From Desulfobacteraceae bacterium (GTDB taxonomy: Bacteria > Desulfobacterota > Desulfobacteria > Desulfobacterales > RPRI01), in the NCBI GenBank assembly GCA_011391695.1, contig JAABQB010000015.1, positions 1 through 58,265 of the forward strand: a DNA stretch of 58,265 nucleotides, given 5' to 3'. The notes under the pieces are model-generated. The model saw nothing but the letters and a program-made list of their open reading frames with translations, did no database searches and was not told the DNA's origin. Position 1 is the stretch's first letter, and each line of letters opens with the position of its first letter. The translations under genes were made by a program, and so were the position numbers. Shown one piece after another: positions 1 through 8,073 of the stretch.

Positions 1-368
1 ATTCTTAGAGATTTTATCGCATATTTTAATGGTAATCGATAAATTTTAACTGTACTGATTCTGTTTAGTAGTAGGTGACAGCAATAACCGGCACATTTCT
101 TTTTTCTTTATTCACTCCGGCACATTGCGGAAGGAAATCTGCCACATAGGCGTAGCAGCCGAAATTCTCGCCCACAATAAAGATGCTTTATGCCAGGGTG
201 TGTCGCGTTAAGAAGAATTGAAATATCAAAGACAGGGCTTGATTTTTCAAGGCATATCGCGGAATCGGAGCCAAATAAACGATTAAATCCCTTGCATTCG
301 ACATAAAACTTGACAAACAAACCCATATTACAGTATAAATTTGGCTAAAAAAGAGGCGTGTTTTAGCC
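1..368. other. Spacer with no supported gene
   Basis: AT-rich DNA upstream of the first ATPase gene. The short minus-strand frames here show no recognisable domain and partly lie antisense to the following gene, so none is called. No clear promoter or repeat could be defended. Confidence 0.5.
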
Positions 369-1748
369 ATGCTTGAGCGCAACGCTGAAAAATATTTAAA
401 TTCCTGGCACCAAAAGAGCCGAAGAAAACCTCTGGTGTTAAGAGGGGTCCGCCAGATTGGTAAATCGACACTGGTGCGCCAATATGCCCGAAACAACGGT
501 CTTGTTTTAAATGAAATTAACCTGGAACAGAATCTATATCTGGACAACATTTTTAAAACCCTTGATATAGATTTAATCACAAAGGAACTGGATGCCCTTG
601 TCGGAAGAAATATCCAGGCCGCGGGTTCTCTTCTTTTTCTGGATGAAATTCAGGCAACTCCGCATGCTATACATGCTCTCAGGTATTTTTATGAAAACAG
701 ACCGGAGATTCCCGTAATCTCGGCAGGCTCACTGCTGGAATTTGCACTTGCCGACCACTGCTTTTCAATGCCTGTCGGTCGAATCGAATACTACCATCTG
801 GGTCCCATGACCTTCAGTGAGTTTTTATCCGCTGTTGAACCGGATCTAAACCAATATCTTTCCGATTTTCATATCGATAAAAGCATACCTGTGACAGCTC
901 ATCAAAAACTTGTCAAACGGCAGCGGGAATATTTGTTCGTGGGCGGGATGCCTGAAGCCGTGAGCGTTTTTTCCGTAGAAAGCTCTTTAACGGAAGTTAC
1001 TGCCGTCCACCGCTCCATTGCCGGAACATACCAGGATGATTTTTCCAGATACGCAAAGCATAAAGACCTGGCCTTGATGCAGAAGGTTTTCCGGCAGATA
1101 CCAAGGATAATCGGACAGAAGGTTAAATACAGCAATATATCAAAAGAAGACAAATCGAGGGATGTTAAGAACGCTATCGATCTTTTGGTCAAGGCTCGCG
1201 TTTGCCATCAGGTTTTTCACAGTCATTGTTCCGGGGTGCCGCTGACAGCCGATATCAATGAAAATGTATATAAAATGCTCTTCATGGATGTGGGAATGGC
1301 AGCTTATCTTACAGGACTCGACTGGATTGCATTGCAGGCGCTCGACGGACAGTCCCTCGTAAACGAAGGCAAGCTGGCGGAGCAGTTTGTGGGTCAGCAT
1401 CTTTTGAATCCGTTTGAACCGCCCCGGTTGACCTATTGGCTGCGGGAGGTAAAATCAGCAAATGCGGAAGTCGATTATGTAACGGCAAACGGTAATCAGG
1501 TGATCCCCATAGAAGTCAAGGCCGGTAAGAGCGGGACGCTCAAATCCCTGCAACAGTTTGCTCTTATAAAAGAGGCGGCTCTCTGCGTTCGTTTTGATCT
1601 AAACCCTCCGGAGACAGGACGGATCACACATTCAGCAAGGGCTAACAGCGGCATTGTTCCCGTATCTTACACTCTTTTGTCACTTCCATTGTATCTGGTG
1701 GAAGAACTGCCGCGGATTTTAAATGAGATTCGATCTTCTGTTTCTTAA
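369..1748 (+). CDS. AAA ATPase with C-terminal DUF4143 domain
   Basis: A 459-residue protein of the AAA_14/DUF4143 family, which is widespread in anaerobes and archaea and has no settled physiological role. The P-loop GVRQIGKS is at residues 26-33 and the Walker B stretch LLFLDEIQ at 88-95. The C-terminal third contains an acidic-then-EVKAGK arrangement (EVDYV, then PIEVKAGK) resembling a PD-(D/E)xK nuclease-like core, as usual for DUF4143. Length is normal for the family. The chosen ATG has only a weak purine stretch (AGAGG) about 11 bases upstream. It appears to be a single-gene unit: the next gene is almost 400 bp away and functionally unrelated. These proteins are often mobile between genomes, which would fit its isolation, but no transfer marks are seen here. 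Confidence 0.9.
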   Translation: MLERNAEKYLNSWHQKSRRKPLVLRGVRQIGKSTLVRQYARNNGLVLNEINLEQNLYLDNIFKTLDIDLITKELDALVGRNIQAAGSLLFLDEIQATPHAIHALRYFYENRPEIPVISAGSLLEFALADHCFSMPVGRIEYYHLGPMTFSEFLSAVEPDLNQYLSDFHIDKSIPVTAHQKLVKRQREYLFVGGMPEAVSVFSVESSLTEVTAVHRSIAGTYQDDFSRYAKHKDLALMQKVFRQIPRIIGQKVKYSNISKEDKSRDVKNAIDLLVKARVCHQVFHSHCSGVPLTADINENVYKMLFMDVGMAAYLTGLDWIALQALDGQSLVNEGKLAEQFVGQHLLNPFEPPRLTYWLREVKSANAEVDYVTANGNQVIPIEVKAGKSGTLKSLQQFALIKEAALCVRFDLNPPETGRITHSARANSGIVPVSYTLLSLPLYLVEELPRILNEIRSSVS

Positions 1749-1974
1749 GCGGGGTTGCCCGATTGTCTGAATAGTCTATCTTCGAAGATCTCAACTTACT
1801 ATAATCATTGATAATATAATCATTGAAATCATAATTTTGTTGCTTATCAGGATATTGTCGAATATATTTTACGCAGAGTGGAATAACTGATAACCGGTTT
1901 ACTCCTGCTGTCCGCAAATCGTCACCCAAGATAAACATTCAGGATTTCAACTCTTAGTCATTGATTCCGTTTCC

Positions 1975-2002
1975 TTGACAATAAAATAACCAGACTTAGT
2001 AT
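1975..2002 (+). promoter_or_regulatory. Candidate sigma-70 promoter of the Rieske/cyt b operon
   Basis: TTGACA at 1975-1980 and TAGTAT at 1997-2002, separated by 16 bp, about 140 bp before the Rieske start codon. The -35 box is perfect and the -10 box is fair. Prediction by eye only. Confidence 0.35.
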
Positions 2003-2021
2003 ATCTTAAAGTATATCTTAA
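1998..2021 (+). repeat. 12-bp tandem duplication at the promoter
   Basis: AGTATATCTTAA occurs twice in direct, perfect succession, beginning inside the candidate -10 box. Its position would suit a regulator binding site, but AT-rich duplication by chance cannot be excluded. Confidence 0.45.
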
Positions 2022-2144
2022 TATTGAAGCGTTCCACGCAGCAAACCACGGGGTGAGCGCTTGCCAATGCGGTTCATTACCGGACTAAAGAAAACTGTAT
2101 AAAAAAGAATTTCATACCAATAATTCTATCCCTGTGGAAGGAAC

Positions 2145-2618
2145 ATGAATAAAATACATATTTCTGACAGAAGAGGATTTCTAAAAATGGCGGCCTTAAC
2201 CGGGGCTGCCGCAATTGTAACCGGCATCCCCATTTCAAAATATGTCATTGCGCCTTCGCTTGGCAAAGGTGACGGCAAATGGATTGATCTCGGTGAAATA
2301 GGCGGTTTAGCCGCCGGCAAAGTGCAGATGGTCGCGTATGAATTTATGGTCAAGGACGGCTGGCTTGTGCTGCCGCAAAAAGGATTCGTCTGGGTTAAAT
2401 CTGATGGAGATGGCAAATTGACCGTATTTTCATCCATATGCACTCACCTTGCATGCAATGTAATCTGGCGGGAAGATGCCGGCATCTTCGAATGTCCCTG
2501 TCACTCGGGCCGATTTAACCTGGAGGGCAAACCGGTCGCAGGCCCTCCGACCCGCCCCTTAACAGTTCTGGAGCATAAAATTGAGGAAGGAAAAGTAAAG
2601 GTTTTATTAACTGTCTGA
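2145..2618 (+). CDS. Rieske 2Fe-2S protein, Tat-exported
   Basis: A 157-residue Rieske iron-sulfur protein, the electron-accepting partner of a cytochrome b in quinol oxidation. The two cluster boxes are complete: CTHLAC (C99, H101, with C104) and CPCHSG (C117, H120, with C119). C104 and C119 are placed to form the usual disulfide. The N-terminus has a twin-arginine-like signal (DRRGFLK) followed by a hydrophobic segment at about residues 16-36 that can anchor it in the membrane with the Rieske domain in the periplasm. The start is supported by GGAAGG just upstream. It is first in an operon with two haem proteins and a cytochrome b. Ligands and length match b6f/bc-type Rieske proteins. Confidence 0.96.
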   Translation: MNKIHISDRRGFLKMAALTGAAAIVTGIPISKYVIAPSLGKGDGKWIDLGEIGGLAAGKVQMVAYEFMVKDGWLVLPQKGFVWVKSDGDGKLTVFSSICTHLACNVIWREDAGIFECPCHSGRFNLEGKPVAGPPTRPLTVLEHKIEEGKVKVLLTV

Positions 2619-2651
2619 TTCATGCAAAACTCAAATTGAAGGAGGGTATCA

Positions 2652-3635
2652 ATGAAAAAGCAACTAATTACAGGCCTGGCATTATGTGTTGCAGCCATAT
2701 TCTTCGTTATCCTGGTTTCATCTATAAGTACCGCTGATGCAGCAGAACTGACACTGACTGCGAACATGGTTAAGGAAATCCCGGCAGGTCCGGACGCACC
2801 GGCCTGGCAAAAAGCCAAAGCAATTCAGATTCCCTTTGTGGGTAAAGAACAGTTCGCCGGGAAAAAAGCAGATGTGACGGCAAAGGCGCTTTATACCGCA
2901 GACACCGTCTATTTCCTTTTTAAATGGAAGGATGCCACTCAGAGTACCGTCAAAGGGGCATGGGAGTTCGACGGACAAAAGTGGTTCCATCGAAAAGGGA
3001 ATGAAGATCGTATATCTCTGTTGTTTGAGATAAACCGCATCAATAATTTTGCAACCAAAGGCTGCGCTGTGACCTGCCATGGCCCTGCCGGAAAACCTGC
3101 CAAAGAATTTAAGTTTGCCACTGCCAGCGCCGCTGAAAAAGGAGATCTATGGCAATGGAAAGCCGCCAGGTCAGCTCCGTATAATGCTGTTGATGACGGT
3201 TGGCTTACGGTTGCCGGTGAGAAGACCGGACGTCAGAACGATGCAGGCGGCGGCGGGGACGTTAAAAACGAAGTTACGGACAAATCCAAACCCCTCTACA
3301 TGCAGGATCCCGGCAAGAAACCATCTGCCCCAGGCTTTCTCCTGATGGAAGAGGCTGTAGAAATCAAGGATTACTCCGGTTTTAAAGCCGGAGATGTGAT
3401 CACCTATCAGATGCCGAAAAAACCTGACGGATCCCGTGCCGATGTCAAAGCCATCAGCAGCTACGGCGCCGGCGGCTGGACTGTCATGTTATCCCGCAAA
3501 CTGGATACCGGTCATGATGATGATGTGGTTTTCAATGCCCGGAAAAAATATCCGTTTGCGCTCGCCCTGTTCGATGATTCGGGAGATGAGAATTCCTACG
3601 ACTCGGAAGTGATCACCCTCGAATTTGGCCGTTAA
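2652..3635 (+). CDS. Ethylbenzene-dehydrogenase-gamma-like haem protein, paralog 1
   Basis: A 327-residue exported protein matching the haem-binding domain family of the gamma subunits of ethylbenzene dehydrogenase and dimethyl sulfide dehydrogenase. A Sec-type signal covers roughly residues 1-30 (cleavage near ADA-AEL). Family features are the N-terminal beta-rich start (TANMVKEIPAGPDAPAW), FKWKDATQS, and the C-terminal GHDDDVVFN segment. Within the domain is GCAVTCHG: C138, C142, H143, a CX3CH arrangement that could attach haem c covalently but departs from CXXCH. A strong GGAGGG precedes the ATG. It lies 33 bp after the Rieske gene and is followed by a paralog. In this position it may replace cytochrome c1/f as electron exit from the complex, which is inference. 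Confidence 0.88.
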   Translation: MKKQLITGLALCVAAIFFVILVSSISTADAAELTLTANMVKEIPAGPDAPAWQKAKAIQIPFVGKEQFAGKKADVTAKALYTADTVYFLFKWKDATQSTVKGAWEFDGQKWFHRKGNEDRISLLFEINRINNFATKGCAVTCHGPAGKPAKEFKFATASAAEKGDLWQWKAARSAPYNAVDDGWLTVAGEKTGRQNDAGGGGDVKNEVTDKSKPLYMQDPGKKPSAPGFLLMEEAVEIKDYSGFKAGDVITYQMPKKPDGSRADVKAISSYGAGGWTVMLSRKLDTGHDDDVVFNARKKYPFALALFDDSGDENSYDSEVITLEFGR

Positions 3636-3660
3636 AGTGAGGGCAAGGTTTTTATTGATC

Positions 3661-3701
3661 TGCCGCGGCAGAACAGTCTGTGGAGATGTTCTGCCACGGT
3701 A
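3661..3701 (+). other. Stem-loop between the two haem-protein genes
   Basis: TGCCGCGGCAGAACA (3661-3675) pairs with TGTTCTGCCACGGTA (3687-3701) with two mismatches and an 11-base loop. No run of T follows, so it is not a classical terminator. It may act in mRNA stability or partial attenuation between the paralogous genes. Confidence 0.55.
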
Positions 3702-3722
3702 AAAACTGCGGGAGCGTCAATT

Positions 3723-4739
3723 ATGAACAGGCGGTTGCTGTCATTCGGAATGATGTTTTTAGTTATCGGATGCATGAGCTTCGGGATGTATCGCATAGCA
3801 CAGGCGGCACAGTTGACCGTTAAGGTTGCCCATATTAAGTCAGCTCCGGCGGGTTTGGATGACCCTGTCTGGAAAAATATACAGGCAGTCTCTATTTCCA
3901 TGGAGGGACGGGATGCTCTGTCCGGCAGGAAAGAAACAATGGCTGCAAAGGCGGCGTACACAGACACGGACATATTTCTTCTGTTTAAGTGGAAAGATCC
4001 AACCCGAAGCGTAACCAAACAGTCCTGGATCTTCAACGGCATCAACTGGAAACACCTTCCGGGCGATGAAGACCGTCTGGCGATCCTTTTTGAAATTACC
4101 CGCATCAGTAAATTTGCCACCCGGGGGTGTGCGGTAACCTGTCATAGTCCACCCGAACTGTCAAAAGATCAGTGGGTGCTGGCAACAAAAAATGCACCTG
4201 AAATGGGTGATTTATGGCACTGGAAAGCCGCCCGGTCAGATCCGTATAAGTATGCGGACGATTCCTGGCTGACGATTCCCGGATTGCTGGGCGAATACGA
4301 CCCCAACAAACAATCGGGACGCCGTTCGGACGCGGGCAGCGGCGGTGATATCAAAAATGAGGTCGCGGATAAATCGAAGCCCCGGTACATGCCCGGACCA
4401 ACGCGCAGTGGGGGCGATTCCGGAGTTTTGCCGGCTGAAGATGCGGTTGAAATTACAGATTACACCATTTTCAAGCCCGGGGATGTTCTAACTTACCGGA
4501 TGCCCAGAAAGCCTGCCGGCTCCCGTGCAGACATCAGTGCGGTTTCCCGGTATCAGGATGGCGGCTGGATTCTTATGCTGTACCGCAAGCTGAATACCGG
4601 TCATGATGATGACGTCATCTTCGATCCCAAAAAACAATACAGTTTTGCCATGGGACTGTTTGATGATGCAGGTGACGATCACTCCAAAGCAACTGAACCG
4701 CTGACCCTGAAATTCCTGAAGTCAGACCGAAATTACTGA
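3723..4739 (+). CDS. Ethylbenzene-dehydrogenase-gamma-like haem protein, paralog 2
   Basis: A 338-residue paralog of the preceding gene, colinear throughout: signal peptide about residues 1-29, matching APAGLDDPVW, FKWKDPTRS and a closing GHDDDVIFD segment. The unusual CX3CH motif is conserved (GCAVTCHS; C136, C140, H141), so it is not a chance mutation in one copy. The middle linker (about 185-235) is longer than in paralog 1 and rich in Gly/Ser/Asp. GGGAG lies upstream of the ATG, and the cytochrome b gene begins 8 bp after the stop, indicating co-translation. Presence of two diverged copies suggests a heterodimer or two consecutive haem carriers in the same complex, which is inference. Confidence 0.88.
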   Translation: MNRRLLSFGMMFLVIGCMSFGMYRIAQAAQLTVKVAHIKSAPAGLDDPVWKNIQAVSISMEGRDALSGRKETMAAKAAYTDTDIFLLFKWKDPTRSVTKQSWIFNGINWKHLPGDEDRLAILFEITRISKFATRGCAVTCHSPPELSKDQWVLATKNAPEMGDLWHWKAARSDPYKYADDSWLTIPGLLGEYDPNKQSGRRSDAGSGGDIKNEVADKSKPRYMPGPTRSGGDSGVLPAEDAVEITDYTIFKPGDVLTYRMPRKPAGSRADISAVSRYQDGGWILMLYRKLNTGHDDDVIFDPKKQYSFAMGLFDDAGDDHSKATEPLTLKFLKSDRNY

Positions 4740-4747
4740 GGCAGTGT

Positions 4748-5827
4748 ATGAAAAATTCTGAAAACATGTCACAAGGATTGCTGAAACTGCTCGCTTTGGA
4801 TCATGCGGTAGACTTTCTGAAAAACACGACTATTTCAAGTGATGCACTTACATGGAAGCGGGTCTGCGGGTCGATAGCCACGGTTCTGGTTATCCTGCTT
4901 TTTCTCAGCGGAGCATTCATGGCGCTCTATTACTCCCCTTACCCGGGAGCAGCGTATGACAGTGTTCAATATGCTGAGTTTGATCTCCCGTTTGGAGATG
5001 TGATCCGGGGTATCCATCACTGGTCCTGGAACCTCTTGCTGGTAGTCATGCTCCTGCACATGACCCGGACATTTTTTACCGGTGCTTATAAACCGCCCAG
5101 AGAAATGGTCTGGGTTTCCGGTGTGCTGCTGCTGCTGGTTGTTCCGCTGGCCATAATCACAGGAGACCTGCTCCCATGGACGCAGGCAGGTTATTGGACA
5201 ACCCGGGTACGGGTCAGCATAATCTCTTCGGTTCCGGTGATCGGGCCGTTTATGGTTGATCTGCTGCAGGGCGGTCCACGTACCGGCATTGTGGCGCTGA
5301 CCCGGTTTTATGTGCTGCACGTGATTTTTTTGCCCGCGGGCATTATATCCCTGCTGGCTTTGCATTTTTATTTTTTGAGACTAAAAGGACTTGCCGATCC
5401 GATCATGCCTTCCCGACTCCCAAAACGGAATATTGCATTGCTTCCGGATATGATCAATCGATGGCTGATTCTGTTTATTGTGGTAACGCTGGCCATCGGT
5501 ATCGCAACCCGGTTCTGGTTCGCTGTTCCGTATGGCGATCCGGCCGATCCGTCAGACTCCCGCTTCGTTCCAAAACCGGAATGGTGGGTGTTGTTTCTCA
5601 ATCAACTGGTAAGCATCTTCAAAGGTCCTTTCACCATTGTGGGTTCAGCCGTCATCCCTGGCGCACTGGCTGGGCTGCTGCTTGTGCTGCCGTTTATCAG
5701 CCGGTCGCCTGAAAGGCGTCCTGTGCGCCGTTGGAAAGAGATACTCGTCGCAATGCTGATCGCTGCAGCCATTCTGGGTCTTTCCGTAATGTCATGGATC
5801 GAGCACTTTACATCAACGGTGGCTTAG
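4748..5827 (+). CDS. Cytochrome b, b6-type haem spacing, fused N- and C-terminal parts
   Basis: A 359-residue integral membrane cytochrome b with about eight transmembrane helices, equal in length to cytochrome b6 plus subunit IV fused. Candidate haem ligands are H90/H104 (13 residues between) and H191/H206 (14 between). The 13/14 pattern is that of cytochrome b6 rather than bc1. GDLLPW is at 139-144. The quinol-site motif is PEWW (277-280) in place of the usual PEWY, keeping the glutamate. A cysteine (C40) lies beside, but one residue off, the position of the haem c-n cysteine of b6. It is the last gene of the Rieske/haem-protein operon, so the unit encodes a quinol-oxidising complex without a recognisable cytochrome c1 or f. 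Confidence 0.94.
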   Translation: MKNSENMSQGLLKLLALDHAVDFLKNTTISSDALTWKRVCGSIATVLVILLFLSGAFMALYYSPYPGAAYDSVQYAEFDLPFGDVIRGIHHWSWNLLLVVMLLHMTRTFFTGAYKPPREMVWVSGVLLLLVVPLAIITGDLLPWTQAGYWTTRVRVSIISSVPVIGPFMVDLLQGGPRTGIVALTRFYVLHVIFLPAGIISLLALHFYFLRLKGLADPIMPSRLPKRNIALLPDMINRWLILFIVVTLAIGIATRFWFAVPYGDPADPSDSRFVPKPEWWVLFLNQLVSIFKGPFTIVGSAVIPGALAGLLLVLPFISRSPERRPVRRWKEILVAMLIAAAILGLSVMSWIEHFTSTVA

Positions 5828-6364
5828 CAGGGAAAACATCCGGATATTGACATTATCTTCCTCCTACCATCAATATTTCTTTCCATCCCCGAGAATATGA
5901 ATTAAAGGATTATTATCCGCATTCCGAGAGATGAAACAAAGCAGCAGAAAAAACATATGAGCCTTCGCAGAATCATCATACATGCCTTTTTTTATGGTCT
6001 GTACTTTTTTCACAAGATCACGGAATCAGGCTCATTCGGGCGTTGGGCAGAGTTGGGGACGTTCATCAAAATATAAGTATAGCATAAAAATGATTGAAAT
6101 ATTTGCATATTATTTAATAGCGAAGTGCGCTTTCGATTCAAAATAATTGACTATCGAAGAAAAGTTATCGAATTAAATGAGCTTCGGGGGGATATGTGCC
6201 CTTTTGATAACGATTCCGCTGACGCCAACTGTTGAATAACGAGCATCATGGATCAGATAAGATCAGTGGGGCATCCTGTTCTATCTGTCAATTAGAAATA
6301 GTAAAATTCCATTATCCAATTAATTAAAGAGATTAAAAGTTAAACTCCGGTTCTTGAATCTTCT
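5828..6364. other. Spacer between cytochrome b and Fic genes
   Basis: 537 bp of AT-rich DNA without a supported ORF, RNA or terminator. It contains GTTCATCAAAATATAA at 6061-6076, which recurs with one mismatch at 7704-7719 on the other side of the Fic gene, and a small inverted repeat around CGAAGTGCGCTTTCG (6121-6135). Confidence 0.5.
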
Positions 6365-7537
6365 TTATATCTTCAATTTTGTTTTCCGCATCGGCATATA
6401 ACCGCGCATGATTTCTATGTTCCCCTTGTATTTGTCCTTATCTTTGACAATCAAACCGAGTCTTTCAAGTTCTGCAAAGTCCCGCATAAGTGATGTCGGG
6501 GAGAGCCTGGCGTATTCCTTCGCCAGAATACCTGAACTCACTACAAGATCCCCGGGAGTATTCCATTTGTCCACAGGGAAATGAAGAGCAAGTGTTCGCT
6601 GCCGTTTTACAATGGCGCGGGTTTTGCCTGTAGCCTTTTTGCTGTCAAGAATATCATAGATGAGTTTATGCCATGACATTTCCAGAAGATTCATCTGAAC
6701 AATATCCAGAACACCCTTTAGCCCGTCCCGGAATCCAAGAACAGCATACTTGATAAAACCGGACATGTCTCTTGTCCGGACACATAGATCGAGCTGGCGG
6801 TAATATTCCTGCCGGGTATCGTTATAATGATTCGACAGGATGTGCGAAGCCATATCCGGCAAACCAGCCCGCAGTAGAATATAGAATTCGATCAGCCGGG
6901 CAGTTCGTCCGTTACCGTCTCCGAAGGGATGAATCATGGCGATGTACACATGAGCAACAATCGCCTGAAGAACCTGATCCGAAAACGATTGTTTTCCCTC
7001 TTCATAGCGGAATAAATCCCTCATCCATTCACAGAATTGGGTCATCAAGGAAGTTATTTGTTCCCCCCGGGGCGGCCTGTAAGTTCCCACAACAACGTTA
7101 TGTCCGGACACCCTGAACTTGCCGGGCATTCCCTGAAATTGATCTCCAAGATTCTTGCCTACGAAATAATTGAACCGCTCAATCAGTTCGATGGACAAAA
7201 TAAAGGCTTTCTCTTCAGAAATTACCTCGGAACGGATCTGATTAAGGGCGTAAAGTACATTCTTTACCTCTATTTGAAGATACTCCTTACTGGGTGGAAG
7301 ATTTTCTCCTTCATCAATACAAGCTACTTCCTCTTCGGAGAGTGTGTTTCCTTCGATAGCTGTTGTCGCTCTGGCTCCTTTCCGTAAAGAGACCGAAAGC
7401 AGCTGTTTTCTGTATTCCGGCTTTATCGGCGAAGAGGATATAGCTTGAACAATGGATTCGCTCTGCCCCAGCATGAAAATTGTTCCTTCATCAAGATGCC
7501 AGTTCTTTTGGAATGAAATGTGCGCGTATTCTTGCAT
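6365..7537 (-). CDS. Fic family protein with N-terminal inhibitory helix
   Basis: A 390-residue Fic-domain protein, a family that usually transfers AMP from ATP to hydroxyl side chains of target proteins. The full catalytic motif HPFGDGNGRTAR is at residues 203-214. The N-terminal helix has the inhibitory signature TTAIEGN with E62, which in class II Fic proteins blocks ATP gamma-phosphate binding, so the enzyme is probably self-inhibited. The C-terminal ~100 residues (about 290-375, with SSGILAKEYARLSPTSLMRDFAEL) look like a winged helix, as in the common Fic/DUF4172-type layout. No antitoxin-like gene is adjacent, consistent with intramolecular inhibition. A good promoter lies 49 bp upstream. 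Monocistronic. Confidence 0.93.
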   Translation of the reverse strand: MQEYAHISFQKNWHLDEGTIFMLGQSESIVQAISSSPIKPEYRKQLLSVSLRKGARATTAIEGNTLSEEEVACIDEGENLPPSKEYLQIEVKNVLYALNQIRSEVISEEKAFILSIELIERFNYFVGKNLGDQFQGMPGKFRVSGHNVVVGTYRPPRGEQITSLMTQFCEWMRDLFRYEEGKQSFSDQVLQAIVAHVYIAMIHPFGDGNGRTARLIEFYILLRAGLPDMASHILSNHYNDTRQEYYRQLDLCVRTRDMSGFIKYAVLGFRDGLKGVLDIVQMNLLEMSWHKLIYDILDSKKATGKTRAIVKRQRTLALHFPVDKWNTPGDLVVSSGILAKEYARLSPTSLMRDFAELERLGLIVKDKDKYKGNIEIMRGYMPMRKTKLKI

Positions 7538-7585
7538 AAAATATAGCCATATATTATTTTGATATTATTTATATAAAGCATATTC

Positions 7586-7614
7586 TATATACTATTTGAA
7601 GAAATATATGTCAA
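7586..7614 (-). promoter_or_regulatory. Promoter of the Fic gene
   Basis: On the minus strand TTGACA (complement of 7609-7614) and TATATA (complement of 7586-7591) are separated by exactly 17 bp, ending about 49 bp before the Fic start codon. Boxes and spacing are near consensus for sigma-70. Confidence 0.6.
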
Positions 7615-7720
7615 ATAAAAATAAGATAAATTGAAAGTCTTTTAAAACTAAGTTCCGGGCAGGATATTGGGGTCTTATTTCGCATAGGGGGCATTTTGGG
7701 TATGTTCATCAGAATATAAA

Positions 7721-7872
7721 AGCCAATTGTAAAAGTCCTAAAAAGAGAAGAATTTGTCATTCCAACGAAAGTGGGGCACGCAGTGAAGCACAGCGCTATC
7801 CAGTCTTTTCAATATGTTGTAAAAATTACTGGATTCCCGTTTGCACGGGAATGACGACTTTTGCAATTGGCT
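7721..7872. repeat. Palindromic intergenic repeat, copy A (short form)
   Basis: A 152-bp element bounded by the inverted ends AGCCAATTG(T/C)AAAAGT and ACTTTTGCAATTGGCT. Inside are an ATTTGTCATTCC segment, a GCGCTATCCAGTCTTTTCAA segment and the hairpin TTCCCGTTTGCACGGGAA. It is colinear with copies at 8980, 10741 and 29943 but lacks a 24-bp internal segment found in B and C. It has no coding capacity, so it is MITE- or REP-like. Confidence 0.85.
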
Positions 7873-8073
7873 CGAATGAATAGTATATTTTGCAGTAACA
7901 AAATGCTATTTCGGTTAAATCTGATCCAGAGCCTCTAACCGTCGCAATATACGCGAATGCAACTACAATCGAATTTTACGAGAGTTCCCTTTTTCGAAAA
8001 GCTCAGCAAGTCCTTAAAGATTTTTTTCAGAATATGAAAGCCATAAGAGAAAGGCTGGGGAAAAACATAAGAT

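Larger units (their letters stand above)
1749..2144. other. Spacer upstream of the Rieske operon
   Basis: AT-rich region with no supported gene. It carries near-repeats of ATAATCATTGA around 1803-1828, a candidate promoter at 1975-2002 and a perfect 12-bp tandem duplication at 1998-2021. The latter two are listed separately. Confidence 0.5.
7538..8073. other. Spacer between Fic and sensor genes
   Basis: 536 bp holding the Fic promoter at its left end and one copy of the palindromic repeat family at 7721-7872. The remainder shows no gene. Confidence 0.55.

Noticed and set aside
108-326. 72-residue minus-strand frame at the left edge
   Set aside because: No ribosome site, no domain and an ordinary length for a chance frame.
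188-580. 130-residue minus-strand frame over the start of the first gene
   Set aside because: It is antisense to the P-loop region of a well-supported AAA ATPase, has no ribosome site and no domain.
4835-5365. 176-residue minus-strand frame
   Set aside because: Lies wholly antisense to cytochrome b. Its Gln/His-rich composition is what antisense reading of membrane-helix codons gives.
6365-7537. Fic as toxin of a two-gene toxin-antitoxin system
   Set aside because: The inhibitory motif TTAIEGN is within the same protein and no small partner gene is adjacent.
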